Origin: Christensenellaceae bacterium Phil1
Lineage (GTDB): Bacteria > Bacillota > Clostridia > Christensenellales > CAG-138
Assembly: GCA_001940855.1 (NCBI GenBank)
Contig: MSGS01000062.1
Span: 1-64,000, forward strand
DNA: 64,000 nt
Direction: 5' to 3'
The notes under the pieces were generated by a model. That model did not search any database. It saw nothing but the letters and a program-made list of their open reading frames with translations, and had not been told where the DNA came from. Numbering within the stretch: the stretch's first letter is position 1; the number at the start of each line of letters is the position of its first letter. Positions 11,217 through 20,327 of this stretch are shown in pieces. Made by a program: the position numbers and the translations under genes.

Positions 11217-11250
11217 ATCCTTTCGGGTAAGCTAACCCGGAAGGATTTTT
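11217..11250 (+). terminator. rho-independent terminator
   Basis: ATCCTTTCGGGT-aagcta-ACCCGGAAGGAT plus TTTTT, 12-bp stem. Confidence 0.8.
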
Positions 11251-11269
11251 ACGTTAAAAGGAGCATTAC

Positions 11270-11716
11270 ATGGCGCTGAATACAACGGTTTGCCTTGCGG
11301 CAATGATAATGAATTTAACTTTTTTGACCGAAAACATATGCAGGCGGCTCTGTATGCGCCCATTCGCGCTGGCGGTGACTGCCTTGGCGGCGCTTGCGCT
11401 TGCAAACATCAGCTTCAGGCCGGTTGGCGAGGTATGCTTTGACCTGTCCATACTTGCGCTGCCTGCGTTCCTTACGGCATTCAGCCTTGGCGGGGGCTAT
11501 ACCGCGCAGCGCGGGCGTGCTTGCCTTTCGCGCATGGCGGCAATGTCGATGATACCCATGCTCATAAGCGCGGCGATATCGCTTGTGAATTACTTTGCGG
11601 ATGGGTTCGCCGCGTTTGATTTGAATGAGGGGACGATAGTGCCGTGGCAGATGCTGCTGTGCGGAATGGACATGGCGATAGGCGATATATTGCTTGCGAA
11701 AAAAGTCGCCGTGTGA
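11270..11716 (+). CDS. hypothetical integral membrane protein upstream of spoIIIA operon
   Basis: 148 aa with hydrophobic segments; RBS AAGGAG at proper distance; no family recognised. Confidence 0.6.
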   Translation: MALNTTVCLAAMIMNLTFLTENICRRLCMRPFALAVTALAALALANISFRPVGEVCFDLSILALPAFLTAFSLGGGYTAQRGRACLSRMAAMSMIPMLISAAISLVNYFADGFAAFDLNEGTIVPWQMLLCGMDMAIGDILLAKKVAV

Positions 11717-11765
11717 TAATGCGGCAGGGGCCTTCATATCATGTAGCGATACGGAGGACATGCAG

Positions 11766-12659
11766 ATGGCGAACGCGGAAACTAACGCCCTTGTGGGGCT
11801 TAGAAAGCTTCTTCCAAAGGAGCTTTTTTACAATACGGATATGGATATGCTCGGGGCGGAGTGCGAGGAAATACGCATACGCGCCGGGCGGAACGTGCGC
11901 TTTGTATTGCGCGGCGGCGAAATTGCCGGCAGCGCCGTGGCAACGCCAAAGCTTTGCCGCGATGTGCTGGAAGGGCTGAGCGAACATTCGGCACCGGCAA
12001 TAGAAAACGAACTGAAGGAAGGCTTCTTCACGGCGCGCGGGGGGTGCCGCGTGGGCGTGTGCGGCCAAATGTATACCAAAAACGGCCTTTGTGAAAGGCT
12101 TTGGCAAATCTCAGGATTCAATATAAGAATAGCGCGGCAGATAAAGGGCTGCGCGGACAAAATAATACGCGAAATTTACAGCTGCGGCAATGCGGGTGGA
12201 CTATTGGTGCTGTCCATACCCGGCACGGGCAAAACAACGCTGCTGAGGGATACCGTGCGCCAATTAAGCGACGGCGGGCTAAGCGCGGCAGTTGCGGACG
12301 AACGCGGAGAAATAGCGGCGTGCTACATGGGTGCGCCAACGCTGGACGTGGGCGAGCGGACGGACATTATGGATATGTGCCCAAAGGCGGAAGGGATAAG
12401 AAAGCTTGTAAGGAGCATGTCCCCGCGGCTTATAGTTACTGATGAAATAGGCACAAGGGAAGAAGCCGATGCGCTGCTGGACGCAAAAAACTGCGGCGCG
12501 ATAGCCATTGCAAGCGCCCATGCATCATCGGTTGAGGATGCATTGCGCCGCGAACACATACGCGCGTTGATAGAGGGCGGCTGCTTTACACACGCGGCCA
12601 TAATAACGCGGCGGGCGGACGGCGCAAGGGATATTGCGATAGAGAAGCTGACGCTATGA
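11766..12659 (+). CDS. spoIIIAA: stage III sporulation protein AA (ATPase)
   Basis: Walker A LLVLSIPGTGKTTLLRD; GVCGQMYTKNG; operon position. Confidence 0.93.
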   Translation: MANAETNALVGLRKLLPKELFYNTDMDMLGAECEEIRIRAGRNVRFVLRGGEIAGSAVATPKLCRDVLEGLSEHSAPAIENELKEGFFTARGGCRVGVCGQMYTKNGLCERLWQISGFNIRIARQIKGCADKIIREIYSCGNAGGLLVLSIPGTGKTTLLRDTVRQLSDGGLSAAVADERGEIAACYMGAPTLDVGERTDIMDMCPKAEGIRKLVRSMSPRLIVTDEIGTREEADALLDAKNCGAIAIASAHASSVEDALRREHIRALIEGGCFTHAAIITRRADGARDIAIEKLTL

Positions 12660-13156
12660 GAACGGGCTTGGCTGCGGCTGCGCTGATAATATGCATAAGC
12701 ATGGGATACATGGCGTGTTCACGTATGAGGGACAGGGTGGATAAACTGAATGCCCTTTGCGCGGAAATAAGAACACTTGGCGACAGCATGGAGCTTTCGC
12801 AATACAGGCTCAGTGAAATGCTTGACAGGTTGGGCGGAGAACTTTGGCGCGAATACGCCGCGGCGCTTACGGGGGAACAGCTTGGTGCGGGCGAAGCATG
12901 GGCAGCTACGGTACAAAAGGAAGCGGACGGCGGCAGCTTAAGCGGCCTTGATAAGCAGGATATTGCCGCGCTTATAACGCTTGGCGAGGCGTTTTCGTCC
13001 ATATCGCGCGCAGCGCAGGCGGATCATGCCCGCCTTACGCTAAGGCAGATGGAGGCGCGTGCGGCGGATGCGGAAAAGGCGCTTATGGGCAAGGGTAAGC
13101 TGTATTCAACGCTTGGCGTGCTTGCGGGCTTTGCGGCGGCGCTTATGATGATATAA
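12656..13156 (+). CDS. spoIIIAB: stage III sporulation protein AB
   Basis: Position after spoIIIAA; N-terminal TM; size 166 aa. Confidence 0.85.
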   Translation: MRTGLAAAALIICISMGYMACSRMRDRVDKLNALCAEIRTLGDSMELSQYRLSEMLDRLGGELWREYAAALTGEQLGAGEAWAATVQKEADGGSLSGLDKQDIAALITLGEAFSSISRAAQADHARLTLRQMEARAADAEKALMGKGKLYSTLGVLAGFAAALMMI

Positions 13157-13164
13157 AACGGGGG

Positions 13165-13371
13165 ATGAGGGATATGAGCATAGCGGTTGTATTCAAAATT
13201 GCGGGAATAGGCATTCTGGTTGCCATAATATGCCAGCTTTTAAAGCAGACAGGGCGGGACGACATGGCGATGCTTGCCGCGCTTTCGGGGCTTGTGCTTA
13301 CGCTGAGCATGGTGGCAGATCTGATAGGGGATCTGTTTGAAAACGTAAGGCGCATATTTGAATTGTATTGA
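13165..13371 (+). CDS. spoIIIAC: stage III sporulation protein AC
   Basis: 68 aa, VVFKIAGIGILVAIICQLLKQTGRDDMAMLAALSGLVLTLSMV. Confidence 0.93.
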   Translation: MRDMSIAVVFKIAGIGILVAIICQLLKQTGRDDMAMLAALSGLVLTLSMVADLIGDLFENVRRIFELY

Positions 13372-13380
13372 TATAAGACC

Positions 13381-13779
13381 ATGGCGGACGTTATAAAGCT
13401 GAGCGTATTTGCCGTGATATGCTGCGCAATAACGCTTACCGTGCGCGCATATAGGCCGGAGCTTGCCCAGCAGGCGGCGGTCGCGGCGGGGGCGATGGTG
13501 CTGATATATGCAATGGAAAAGTTTGGCGGCATATTCGGCGAAATAAAAACCATGCTTGAAACTTACGGCGTGCCGAGCGAACTGCTTACGGTGCTTATAA
13601 AGCTTACGGGCATAGTTTACCTTGTCCAGTTCGCGGCGGATGCCTGCCGCGACGCTAACGAGACCGCCATTGCGGGGCGGGTGGAACTTGCAGGGAGAAT
13701 AATGATAGTTTCGCTGTGCATACCGTGTATAAAGCAGGCGATGGACATGATAGCGCGGCTGATGGAGGGGGCAGGATGA
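13381..13779 (+). CDS. spoIIIAD: stage III sporulation protein AD
   Basis: 132 aa membrane protein; YGVPSELLTVLIKLTGIVYLVQFAADACRDANETAIAGRVELAGRIMIV. Confidence 0.92.
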   Translation: MADVIKLSVFAVICCAITLTVRAYRPELAQQAAVAAGAMVLIYAMEKFGGIFGEIKTMLETYGVPSELLTVLIKLTGIVYLVQFAADACRDANETAIAGRVELAGRIMIVSLCIPCIKQAMDMIARLMEGAG

Positions 13780-14819
13780 ACGCGGCGGATATAAGCACGC
13801 TGGATATAGGCGCATGGAGCGAACTATGGAACTCACTGAACGGGCAAAGCTTAGGCTTTACGCTAAAGGAGCTTATGGAGCGGTTCATGGGTACGGGAGC
13901 AATGGATGCGGAAGGAATATGGCAAAGGCTCATTGCCGCAATAACGGGCGCACTGAAGCAGAATATGCTTTCATATATTGCGATAATTGCCGTTGCGTTC
14001 ATATGCGCGATAGTTGGCATTATCAGCGCGGAGGACGGCGCAGGCGGGGCGGGAGCGCTTGTATGCGCGGCGATAGGCACTTCTGCCGCGGCGGCAAAGC
14101 TGAGCGTGCTTATAGCCTCGGCATATGGGGCGATGGATTCGCTGTGCTCCTGCATGGAGCTTATCGCGCCGGTGCTTTCGGCGGCCATTGCCGCATCGGG
14201 CGAGGCCGCATCGTCTGCCGCACTCAGCCCGCTTGCCGCATTCCTGTCCGGCACGGTGGCAGGAGTATTCAAAAGCACTGTGCTGCCACTGTGCGCCGGT
14301 GCGGGCGTGTGCGCAATGCTGAGCGCGCTTACCGGGGAAGAAAAGCTGTCGAAGCTGTTCAAGCTTATCAAGTCACTTATACGTTGGCTTAGCGGGGCGG
14401 TGTTCACGCTGTATTTTGCAACGGTAGGCATATGGGGCATCGGTGCGCGCTCAAGCGACAGCGTTGCCGTTAAAACCGCCAAGTATGCAATAGATAAGGG
14501 CGTGCCGATAGTGGGCGGTGCTGTGTCGGGAACGGTGGATACCGTGCTTGAAGGCGCGTCGCTCATAAAAAACTCCGCCGGGCTTGCCGCGCTCGTTACG
14601 CTTGCGCTTGTGGTGCTTTCGCCGCTTGCAAGCATGGCCTGCAACGCCGTTTGCGCTCGCGGCACGGCTGCGGTGTGCTCCGCACTTGGCGATGCGCGCA
14701 TAAGCACGCTTATGGAGCGGGTGGCGGATGCGATAAACGGGCTTTTTGCGTCCGTATTGGCGGTTGCGGCAATGTTTATGGCAACGTGCGCGCTGGCGCT
14801 GGGCACGGCCGGGCTATGA
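13776..14819 (+). CDS. spoIIIAE: stage III sporulation protein AE
   Basis: Polytopic protein in spoIIIA operon; start ATG at 13776 overlaps spoIIIAD stop. Confidence 0.9.
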   Translation: MNAADISTLDIGAWSELWNSLNGQSLGFTLKELMERFMGTGAMDAEGIWQRLIAAITGALKQNMLSYIAIIAVAFICAIVGIISAEDGAGGAGALVCAAIGTSAAAAKLSVLIASAYGAMDSLCSCMELIAPVLSAAIAASGEAASSAALSPLAAFLSGTVAGVFKSTVLPLCAGAGVCAMLSALTGEEKLSKLFKLIKSLIRWLSGAVFTLYFATVGIWGIGARSSDSVAVKTAKYAIDKGVPIVGGAVSGTVDTVLEGASLIKNSAGLAALVTLALVVLSPLASMACNAVCARGTAAVCSALGDARISTLMERVADAINGLFASVLAVAAMFMATCALALGTAGL

Positions 14820-14989
14820 TGGGACGGTTCATGCTGCAGCTTGCGGCAATAAGCCTTGCTGCGGGCATATTCACGGCGCTTATGCCCAAAGGGAGCACTG
14901 CGCGCAGCGGCAAACGGGCCGCGGGCATAATTGCGCTTATATATACTTTGCGGGCGCTGTTCAGCCTGTTAGGAGGGTATTTGCTATGA
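14816..14989 (+). CDS. spoIIIAF: very short SpoIIIAF-like membrane protein (57 aa)
   Basis: Position between spoIIIAE and spoIIIAG; MMGRFMLQLAAISLAAGIFTALMPKGSTARSGKRAAGIIALIYTLRALFSLLGGYLL, only the two-TM portion. Confidence 0.7.
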   Translation: MMGRFMLQLAAISLAAGIFTALMPKGSTARSGKRAAGIIALIYTLRALFSLLGGYLL

Positions 14990-15579
14990 AAAGCGCGGAT
15001 GGGATAAAGAATGCGCTCGGCCGCCTGTGCGCGCGGATGAAGCAGGATAAGCGGCTGGAGATAGCGGTTTACGGCGTGCTTATATTAATAGGCGTACTGC
15101 TGTTTTTGATAAGCCCTAACGATAAGGCCGGCAATGCGGCGCAATCGGGCACGGCAGCGGGTGCGGATGAAAGCGGAGTTGAGGAACTTGAAAACAGGCT
15201 TGAGGGCATACTTGGCTCCATACGCGGCGCGGGCAAGGTGCGCGTGATGATAACATACGATACGTCAAGCCGCCTTGTGCCGGCAATGAGTACGGATGTG
15301 CAGAGCGGTACAACGGAGAACACGTCAACAGGCGGCCAAAGCGTGAGCGAAACGCGCACGGAATCATCCCGCCCGGCGACAATATCCGGGAGCGGCGGTA
15401 CGGAAACGATAGTGCTTACAGAAATAGAACCCACCGTGCGCGGAGTTATAGTAATAGCCGAAGGTGCGGCGGACGTATCGGTGCGGGTGAAGCTTAGCAA
15501 TGCTGTGATGACCGTACTTGGCATAAGTGCGGATCGCATAGAAGTATTTGAAATGAAAAGGGGAGAAGGGGAGCAATGA
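14986..15579 (+). CDS. spoIIIAG: stage III sporulation protein AG
   Basis: ELENRLEGILGSIRGAGKVRVMITYDTSS; TEIEPTVRGVIVIAEGAADVSVRVKLSNAV. Confidence 0.92.
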   Translation: MKSADGIKNALGRLCARMKQDKRLEIAVYGVLILIGVLLFLISPNDKAGNAAQSGTAAGADESGVEELENRLEGILGSIRGAGKVRVMITYDTSSRLVPAMSTDVQSGTTENTSTGGQSVSETRTESSRPATISGSGGTETIVLTEIEPTVRGVIVIAEGAADVSVRVKLSNAVMTVLGISADRIEVFEMKRGEGEQ

Positions 15580-16082
15580 AAATAATGAAAAAGTATGTTG
15601 CAATAGCCGCGGCGGCTATACTGCTTGCGGGCGTGGTGTATTTCAGCTGCTCGCTGAACAAGGGCAAAAAGCCCGTAAACGCGGATGCGGATGCAATGCC
15701 GCAGGCAACGGGAGACAGCGTTGCGGCAAACGAAAATTTCTTTGAAGCGTTCAGGGAAGAACGCGAAAGCACAAGATCGCTTGAGATTGAATATCTTGAT
15801 GAAATAATAGCGGCCAGTGCGAACGATTCCGAGACGCTGAAGGACGCAACGGAGCAAAAGCTGAGGCTTGTTGCCAATATGGAGGCGGAATTCAGCGCAG
15901 AAAGCATGATACGCGCAAAGGGCTTCAGTGATGCGGCGGTAACGTTTCATAAGGGGAGCGTTAACGTGGTGATAGCGGCGGAGGAGCTGAGCAGCGAGGA
16001 AGTTGCCCAAATTTTGGACATTGTGAAGCGTGAAACGGGCGAAAAAACGGAAAACATCAAAATAATGGCAGGAGGCAATTAA
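15576..16082 (+). CDS. spoIIIAH: stage III sporulation protein AH
   Basis: N-terminal TM then FREERESTRSLEIEYLDEIIAASANDSETLKDATEQKLRLVANMEAEFSAESMIRAKGF. Confidence 0.92.
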   Translation: MKIMKKYVAIAAAAILLAGVVYFSCSLNKGKKPVNADADAMPQATGDSVAANENFFEAFREERESTRSLEIEYLDEIIAASANDSETLKDATEQKLRLVANMEAEFSAESMIRAKGFSDAAVTFHKGSVNVVIAAEELSSEEVAQILDIVKRETGEKTENIKIMAGGN

Positions 16083-16186
16083 AAGAAAAATATATGTGAA
16101 CTGCGCCGGAGTTAGGGCATATGATGCTTTTCAGGATCAGAAATATCTGGTATAATATCAGAAAAGTTAAACAAGGAGGGCATATT

Positions 16187-16618
16187 ATGGCAGCAGATAA
16201 CGAAATTACCCGCGAGCTGAACGAGGTTCAGGGCGGCAGGATAACCTTTGCACCGGATGTGATAGCGACTATAGCCAGCCTTGCCGCGGCCGAGGTCGAA
16301 GGCGTAGAAGGTATGGCCGGCGGAGTTGTTGAAGGCATCACCGGAATGCTCAACAACAAAAAGAGCATGACCAAGGGCGTTAAGGTAGAAGTAAATGAAG
16401 AACAGGTAACGGTTGAAATAAACGTTATAATCAAATACGGCTACAAGCTGCATGAGGTCTGCGCAAATATCCAAAGCGGCACCAAGAATGCGATAGAAAC
16501 AATGACCGGCCTTACCGTAAGCGCTGTGAACGTATTCGTATCGTCCATCAGCTTTGAAAAGGCAAAGAAGCAGCCGGCGCAGCCCGCCGCTGAAGCCGAA
16601 CTGCCCGCAGAGGAATAA
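16187..16618 (+). CDS. Asp23/Gls24 family envelope stress response protein
   Basis: ITFAPDVIATIASLAAAEVEGVEGMAGG...KGVKVEVNEEQVTVEINVIIKYGYKLHEVC. Confidence 0.92.
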   Translation: MAADNEITRELNEVQGGRITFAPDVIATIASLAAAEVEGVEGMAGGVVEGITGMLNNKKSMTKGVKVEVNEEQVTVEINVIIKYGYKLHEVCANIQSGTKNAIETMTGLTVSAVNVFVSSISFEKAKKQPAQPAAEAELPAEE

Positions 16619-16684
16619 GCGAACAAAAGCAAAAGAAAATCTTACGCCGCCGCGTATACGGCGGCGTAAATTAGGAGCGTAAAA

Positions 16685-17263
16685 ATGAGATTCAATATAT
16701 TCGATAAGTTCCTGCTGGTGCTGCTTCTGCTTTGCGTAATAGCGCTAAGCGCCCTGTGCGTAGCCACGGCTATGGGTTTTGTTACATTCGATATGATAAC
16801 GGCCCCCATAGAGGTGATCACCAACGGGCTCATAGGGAACAGGCTTATACTGGGCGGTGGCGGCGTTGTGCTGCTGGCGATAGCGTTCAGGCTGTTTGTA
16901 GCAATGGGCAAAAAGCGGGACGCGAAGAACTCGGCTGCGCCCATGCCAACATCCACGATGATAATGAGCGGCGATAACGGCACGGCATACATGACCATAA
17001 CCGCAATAGATTCGCTGGTGCAGCGGCATTGCCGCGCCAATGCGAAGGTGAAGGAATGCGAAAGCGTTGTTGTTCCCGTGGGCGAGCCCACATCCGGCAT
17101 AAGCATAAAGCTTAAGCTGAGTGTTGCGCCGGACACGGTGATTCCCGAACTTAGCGCAAACCTCCAGCAAAGCCTTAAAGAATACATAGAAACGCTTTGC
17201 GGAGTAAGCGTGAATGCGATAGACATACTTATCGTGCCCACTCAGCCGCCCAAGAGCATATAA
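16685..17263 (+). CDS. amaP: alkaline shock response membrane anchor protein AmaP
   Basis: Two N-terminal TM helices followed by Asp23-like domain; adjacent to Asp23 gene. Confidence 0.85.
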   Translation: MRFNIFDKFLLVLLLLCVIALSALCVATAMGFVTFDMITAPIEVITNGLIGNRLILGGGGVVLLAIAFRLFVAMGKKRDAKNSAAPMPTSTMIMSGDNGTAYMTITAIDSLVQRHCRANAKVKECESVVVPVGEPTSGISIKLKLSVAPDTVIPELSANLQQSLKEYIETLCGVSVNAIDILIVPTQPPKSI

Positions 17264-17273
17264 GGAGCGCGAT

Positions 17274-17492
17274 ATGAACTTCTTTGAATTCTGGAACCAA
17301 TACAAGTGGCGCATAATAAGCGTGCTTTTCGCGATAGTTTTCGCGGCGTTTTTGTTCACCATAGGCTTTTGGAAAACGCTGCTGCTGTTCGTGCTTGTGG
17401 GCATTGCGTTCTTTATAGGTACGCTGCTTGATGAAGGCGGGCGCGCAAGGGTGGGCGAATTTTTTCGTTCCATCTTCAAAAGCCGAGAATAA
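17274..17492 (+). CDS. DUF2273 small membrane protein
   Basis: 72 aa, two TM, FLFTIGFWKTLLLFVLVGIAFFIGTLLD; neighbour of amaP. Confidence 0.85.
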   Translation: MNFFEFWNQYKWRIISVLFAIVFAAFLFTIGFWKTLLLFVLVGIAFFIGTLLDEGGRARVGEFFRSIFKSRE

Positions 17493-17503
17493 CGCGGTAT
17501 AAT
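17475..17503 (+). promoter_or_regulatory. putative sigma-A-type promoter for nusB
   Basis: TTCAAA - 17 nt - TATAAT upstream of nusB. Confidence 0.5.
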
Positions 17504-17535
17504 TATTCATTAACATATACAAAGGAAGATATTAC

Positions 17536-17946
17536 ATGAGCAGAAAAACCGCCCGTGAAGTGGCGATGAAGCTGGCCTTTGCCCGCCTGTTTGGCGGCGA
17601 GGATACCTACGAGGCCATTTTGGAAAAGTCCGGCATAGAGGAAAAGCCTACCGAGGACGACATGAATTATTCCGACGAGGTGCTTTGCGGCATAGAAGAA
17701 CACAGTGCCGAGCTGGACGAAAAAATAGCCGAACTTGCCATAGGCTGGAGCGTTGAGCGTATGCCGAAGGTTGATTTATCCATACTGCGCGTTGCGCTGT
17801 ACGAAATGATGTATATGGACAAAATACCTTCAAGCGTATCCATAAACGAAGCCGTGGAGCTTGCCAAGCGCTTTGGCGGGGACAGGAGTTCTGCGTACAT
17901 AAACGGTATGCTGGGCACTTTTGCGCGCCAAATAGACAAGGAATGA
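17536..17946 (+). CDS. nusB: transcription antitermination factor NusB
   Basis: SRKTAREVAMKLAFARLFGG...VDLSILRVALYEMMYMDKIPSSVSINEAVELAKRFGGDRSSAYINGMLGT. Confidence 0.95.
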   Translation: MSRKTAREVAMKLAFARLFGGEDTYEAILEKSGIEEKPTEDDMNYSDEVLCGIEEHSAELDEKIAELAIGWSVERMPKVDLSILRVALYEMMYMDKIPSSVSINEAVELAKRFGGDRSSAYINGMLGTFARQIDKE

Positions 17947-17950
17947 TAGT

Positions 17951-18907
17951 TTGAACGCGCAGTATATTGGCATAGATACAAGCTGTTATACAACATCCGC
18001 CGCATGCGCGGAAAATGGGAGCATCGTTTCCGACAGAAGGACGATGCTCCGCGTTGCGTCCGGGGAAAGAGGACTCAGGCAGAGCGACGGCGTGTTTCAG
18101 CACGTCAGGAACCTGGGCGAAATAATGCCCGCGCTTATGGCGGATGCCGACCGTGCAAAAATAAAGGCCGTTGCCGTAAGCACGCGCCCGCGGCCGGAGC
18201 AGGATTCATACATGCCTGTGTTCCTTGCGGGCAAAACGGCGGCGATAACGCTTGCAAATGCGCTTGACGTAAGGCTTATCGAACTGAGCCATCAGCAGGG
18301 GCATGTGCGCGCCGCGCTGTACGGAAATGAACAGCTCATGGGCAGGCGCTTTTTGGGTATGCATATATCCGGCGGCACAACGGAGATATTCACCGTCGGC
18401 AGCAATCTTGAAATAGGGCTTATCGGCGGCGGTGCCGATCTTCACGCGGGGCAGCTTGTTGATAGGGTCGGCGTAAGCCTTGGCATGGCTTTCCCGAGCG
18501 GAAAGCATATGGAGGTTCTTGCTTCAGAAAGGAGCGGAGAGCCTGCCGTGCGGCTGCCCATATGGGTTCGCGGCACGCAATGCTCATTTTCGGGCACCGA
18601 AAGCGCGGCGCAAAGATTGATAGAGCAGGGCGCGGACGGCGCGGACATAGCCTATGCCGTGTACGATGCCATGGCGCGCACTTTTCATAAGCTGATAGTA
18701 AACGCGGCGGATGAAACCGGGCTTGACTGCGTGCTTATAGCGGGCGGCGTAGCGTCAAGCGGGCTACTGAGAAAAATGCTGCGCGAAAGAATGGCAAAGC
18801 GCGGGCATGTGGACGTGCGCTTCGGCGAAGCGCGGCTTTCAAGCGATAATGCCGTTGGCATAGCATTGATGTGCCAGGATATATGCACGGGGAGGCTTGA
18901 AGCATGA
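17951..18907 (+). CDS. TsaD/Kae1-like (O-sialoglycoprotein endopeptidase-like) paralogue
   Basis: YIGIDTSCYTTSAAC; SHQQGHVRAAL (HxxxH); LGMHISGGTTEIF; GTQCSFSGTESAAQRL; located nusB-xseA. Confidence 0.85.
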   Translation: MNAQYIGIDTSCYTTSAACAENGSIVSDRRTMLRVASGERGLRQSDGVFQHVRNLGEIMPALMADADRAKIKAVAVSTRPRPEQDSYMPVFLAGKTAAITLANALDVRLIELSHQQGHVRAALYGNEQLMGRRFLGMHISGGTTEIFTVGSNLEIGLIGGGADLHAGQLVDRVGVSLGMAFPSGKHMEVLASERSGEPAVRLPIWVRGTQCSFSGTESAAQRLIEQGADGADIAYAVYDAMARTFHKLIVNAADETGLDCVLIAGGVASSGLLRKMLRERMAKRGHVDVRFGEARLSSDNAVGIALMCQDICTGRLEA

Positions 18908-20115
18908 TGGAAGGATATATCCTCAGCGTAACGCAGCTGAATGAATATGTGAATACGCTGCTCAGAAATGATGTGCTGCTCGGTTCCGTTTCCATACGGG
19001 GCGAAATAAGCGGCTTTAAGCGCCATACTTCCGGGCATATATATTTTTCGCTGAAGGATGAAGGGGCGCTGGTGCGCTGCGTAATGTTTAGGCAGAATGC
19101 AATGAATATGCCCGAAGGCATTGGCGACGGCATGCAGGTGGTGCTCTCCGGCTATGCATCGATATATACGCGGGATGGGCAGTTCCAGTTCTATGCAAAG
19201 TCCATGCGCAGAGAGGGTGAAGGCGAGCTTTACCGCCGCTTCCTTATGCTTAAAACCCGCCTTGAAGCCCAAGGGCTGTTCGATGCCGCGCATAAAAAGC
19301 CGATACCTAAGCTTCCTAAGTGCATAGGCGTGGTAACGTCCAAAACCGGCGCGGCCTTGCAGGACATAATAAACATAACCCGCAGAAGATTCCCGATGAT
19401 GAACATTCTTGTTGCGCCGGCGGCGGTGCAGGGAACGGGCGCGGGCAAGGAGATTGCGGACGCGATACGCCTGCTTGATGGCAGCGGCAGGGCGGAGGTT
19501 ATAATAGTCGGCCGCGGCGGCGGCAGCATAGAAGAACTGTGGGCCTTTAATGAAGAAGTAGTGGCGCGGGCCATATATGCATGCGAAACGCCGGTAGTCA
19601 GCGCGGTAGGGCACGAAACGGACTTTACCATTGCGGACTTTGTGGCCGACCTTCGCGCGCCAACGCCGAGCGCGGCTGCGGAACTCTGTGTGCCGGAGTA
19701 TGAAGCGCTAAACGATGCACTTGAGTATGCCAAGGAACGGATGAATTCGCTCTGCGTGGACAGAATAGCACGCGAGGAAAAGGCGATAGCCGCAATGGAG
19801 CAGGGCGCTGCATACGGCATGTGTACTCATAGGATAAGCATGAATATGGCGCGGCTCAGCGCGCTTGAAACCGGCCTTGCGGCAAGCGTGCGGCAGGGCA
19901 TGAGCGAAGCGGAGCGGAAGTTAAGCATAAATGCGGCGCGGCTTGATTCGTTGGCGCCGGCGCGCACGCTTGAGCGCGGCTATGCAATAATCAAAAAAGG
20001 GAAAAAATACGCATCCTCTGCCAATGAATTGGCTGCGGGGGACAATATAGAAATACTGCTTAGCGACGGCACTGCAAGGGCAAAGGTGCTTGCGGGCGGA
20101 AAGGATAAAGAATAA
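18904..20115 (+). CDS. xseA: exodeoxyribonuclease VII large subunit
   Basis: SVTQLNEYVNTLLRNDVLLGSVSIRGEISGFKRHTSGHIYFSLKDE; VGRGGGSIEELWAFNEE. Confidence 0.96.
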   Translation: MMEGYILSVTQLNEYVNTLLRNDVLLGSVSIRGEISGFKRHTSGHIYFSLKDEGALVRCVMFRQNAMNMPEGIGDGMQVVLSGYASIYTRDGQFQFYAKSMRREGEGELYRRFLMLKTRLEAQGLFDAAHKKPIPKLPKCIGVVTSKTGAALQDIINITRRRFPMMNILVAPAAVQGTGAGKEIADAIRLLDGSGRAEVIIVGRGGGSIEELWAFNEEVVARAIYACETPVVSAVGHETDFTIADFVADLRAPTPSAAAELCVPEYEALNDALEYAKERMNSLCVDRIAREEKAIAAMEQGAAYGMCTHRISMNMARLSALETGLAASVRQGMSEAERKLSINAARLDSLAPARTLERGYAIIKKGKKYASSANELAAGDNIEILLSDGTARAKVLAGGKDKE

Positions 20116-20327
20116 TGGCAAAGAAGGCCGAAACATACGAAGCCATGGCCGAAAGGCTTCAGGGCATAGCGGACAAGCTTTCAGACGGCAACCTTCCGCT
20201 GGAAGAGATGATAAAGCTTTATGAAGAAGGGGCAAAGCTCGCCGCAAAATGCCGCGAAATGCTGGAAAGCTATAAGGCGCGGCTGGACGTGATAGAAAAA
20301 CAAAACGCGGAGAACGAAGATGAATGA
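20115..20327 (+). CDS. xseB: exodeoxyribonuclease VII small subunit
   Basis: TYEAMAERLQGIADKLSDGNLPLEEMIKLYEEGAKLAAKCREML. Confidence 0.95.
   Translation: MAKKAETYEAMAERLQGIADKLSDGNLPLEEMIKLYEEGAKLAAKCREMLESYKARLDVIEKQNAENEDE

Noticed and set aside
13655-14806. 383-aa minus-strand ORF opposite spoIIIAE
   Set aside because: Ser/Ala-rich low-complexity translation antisense to a conserved sporulation gene
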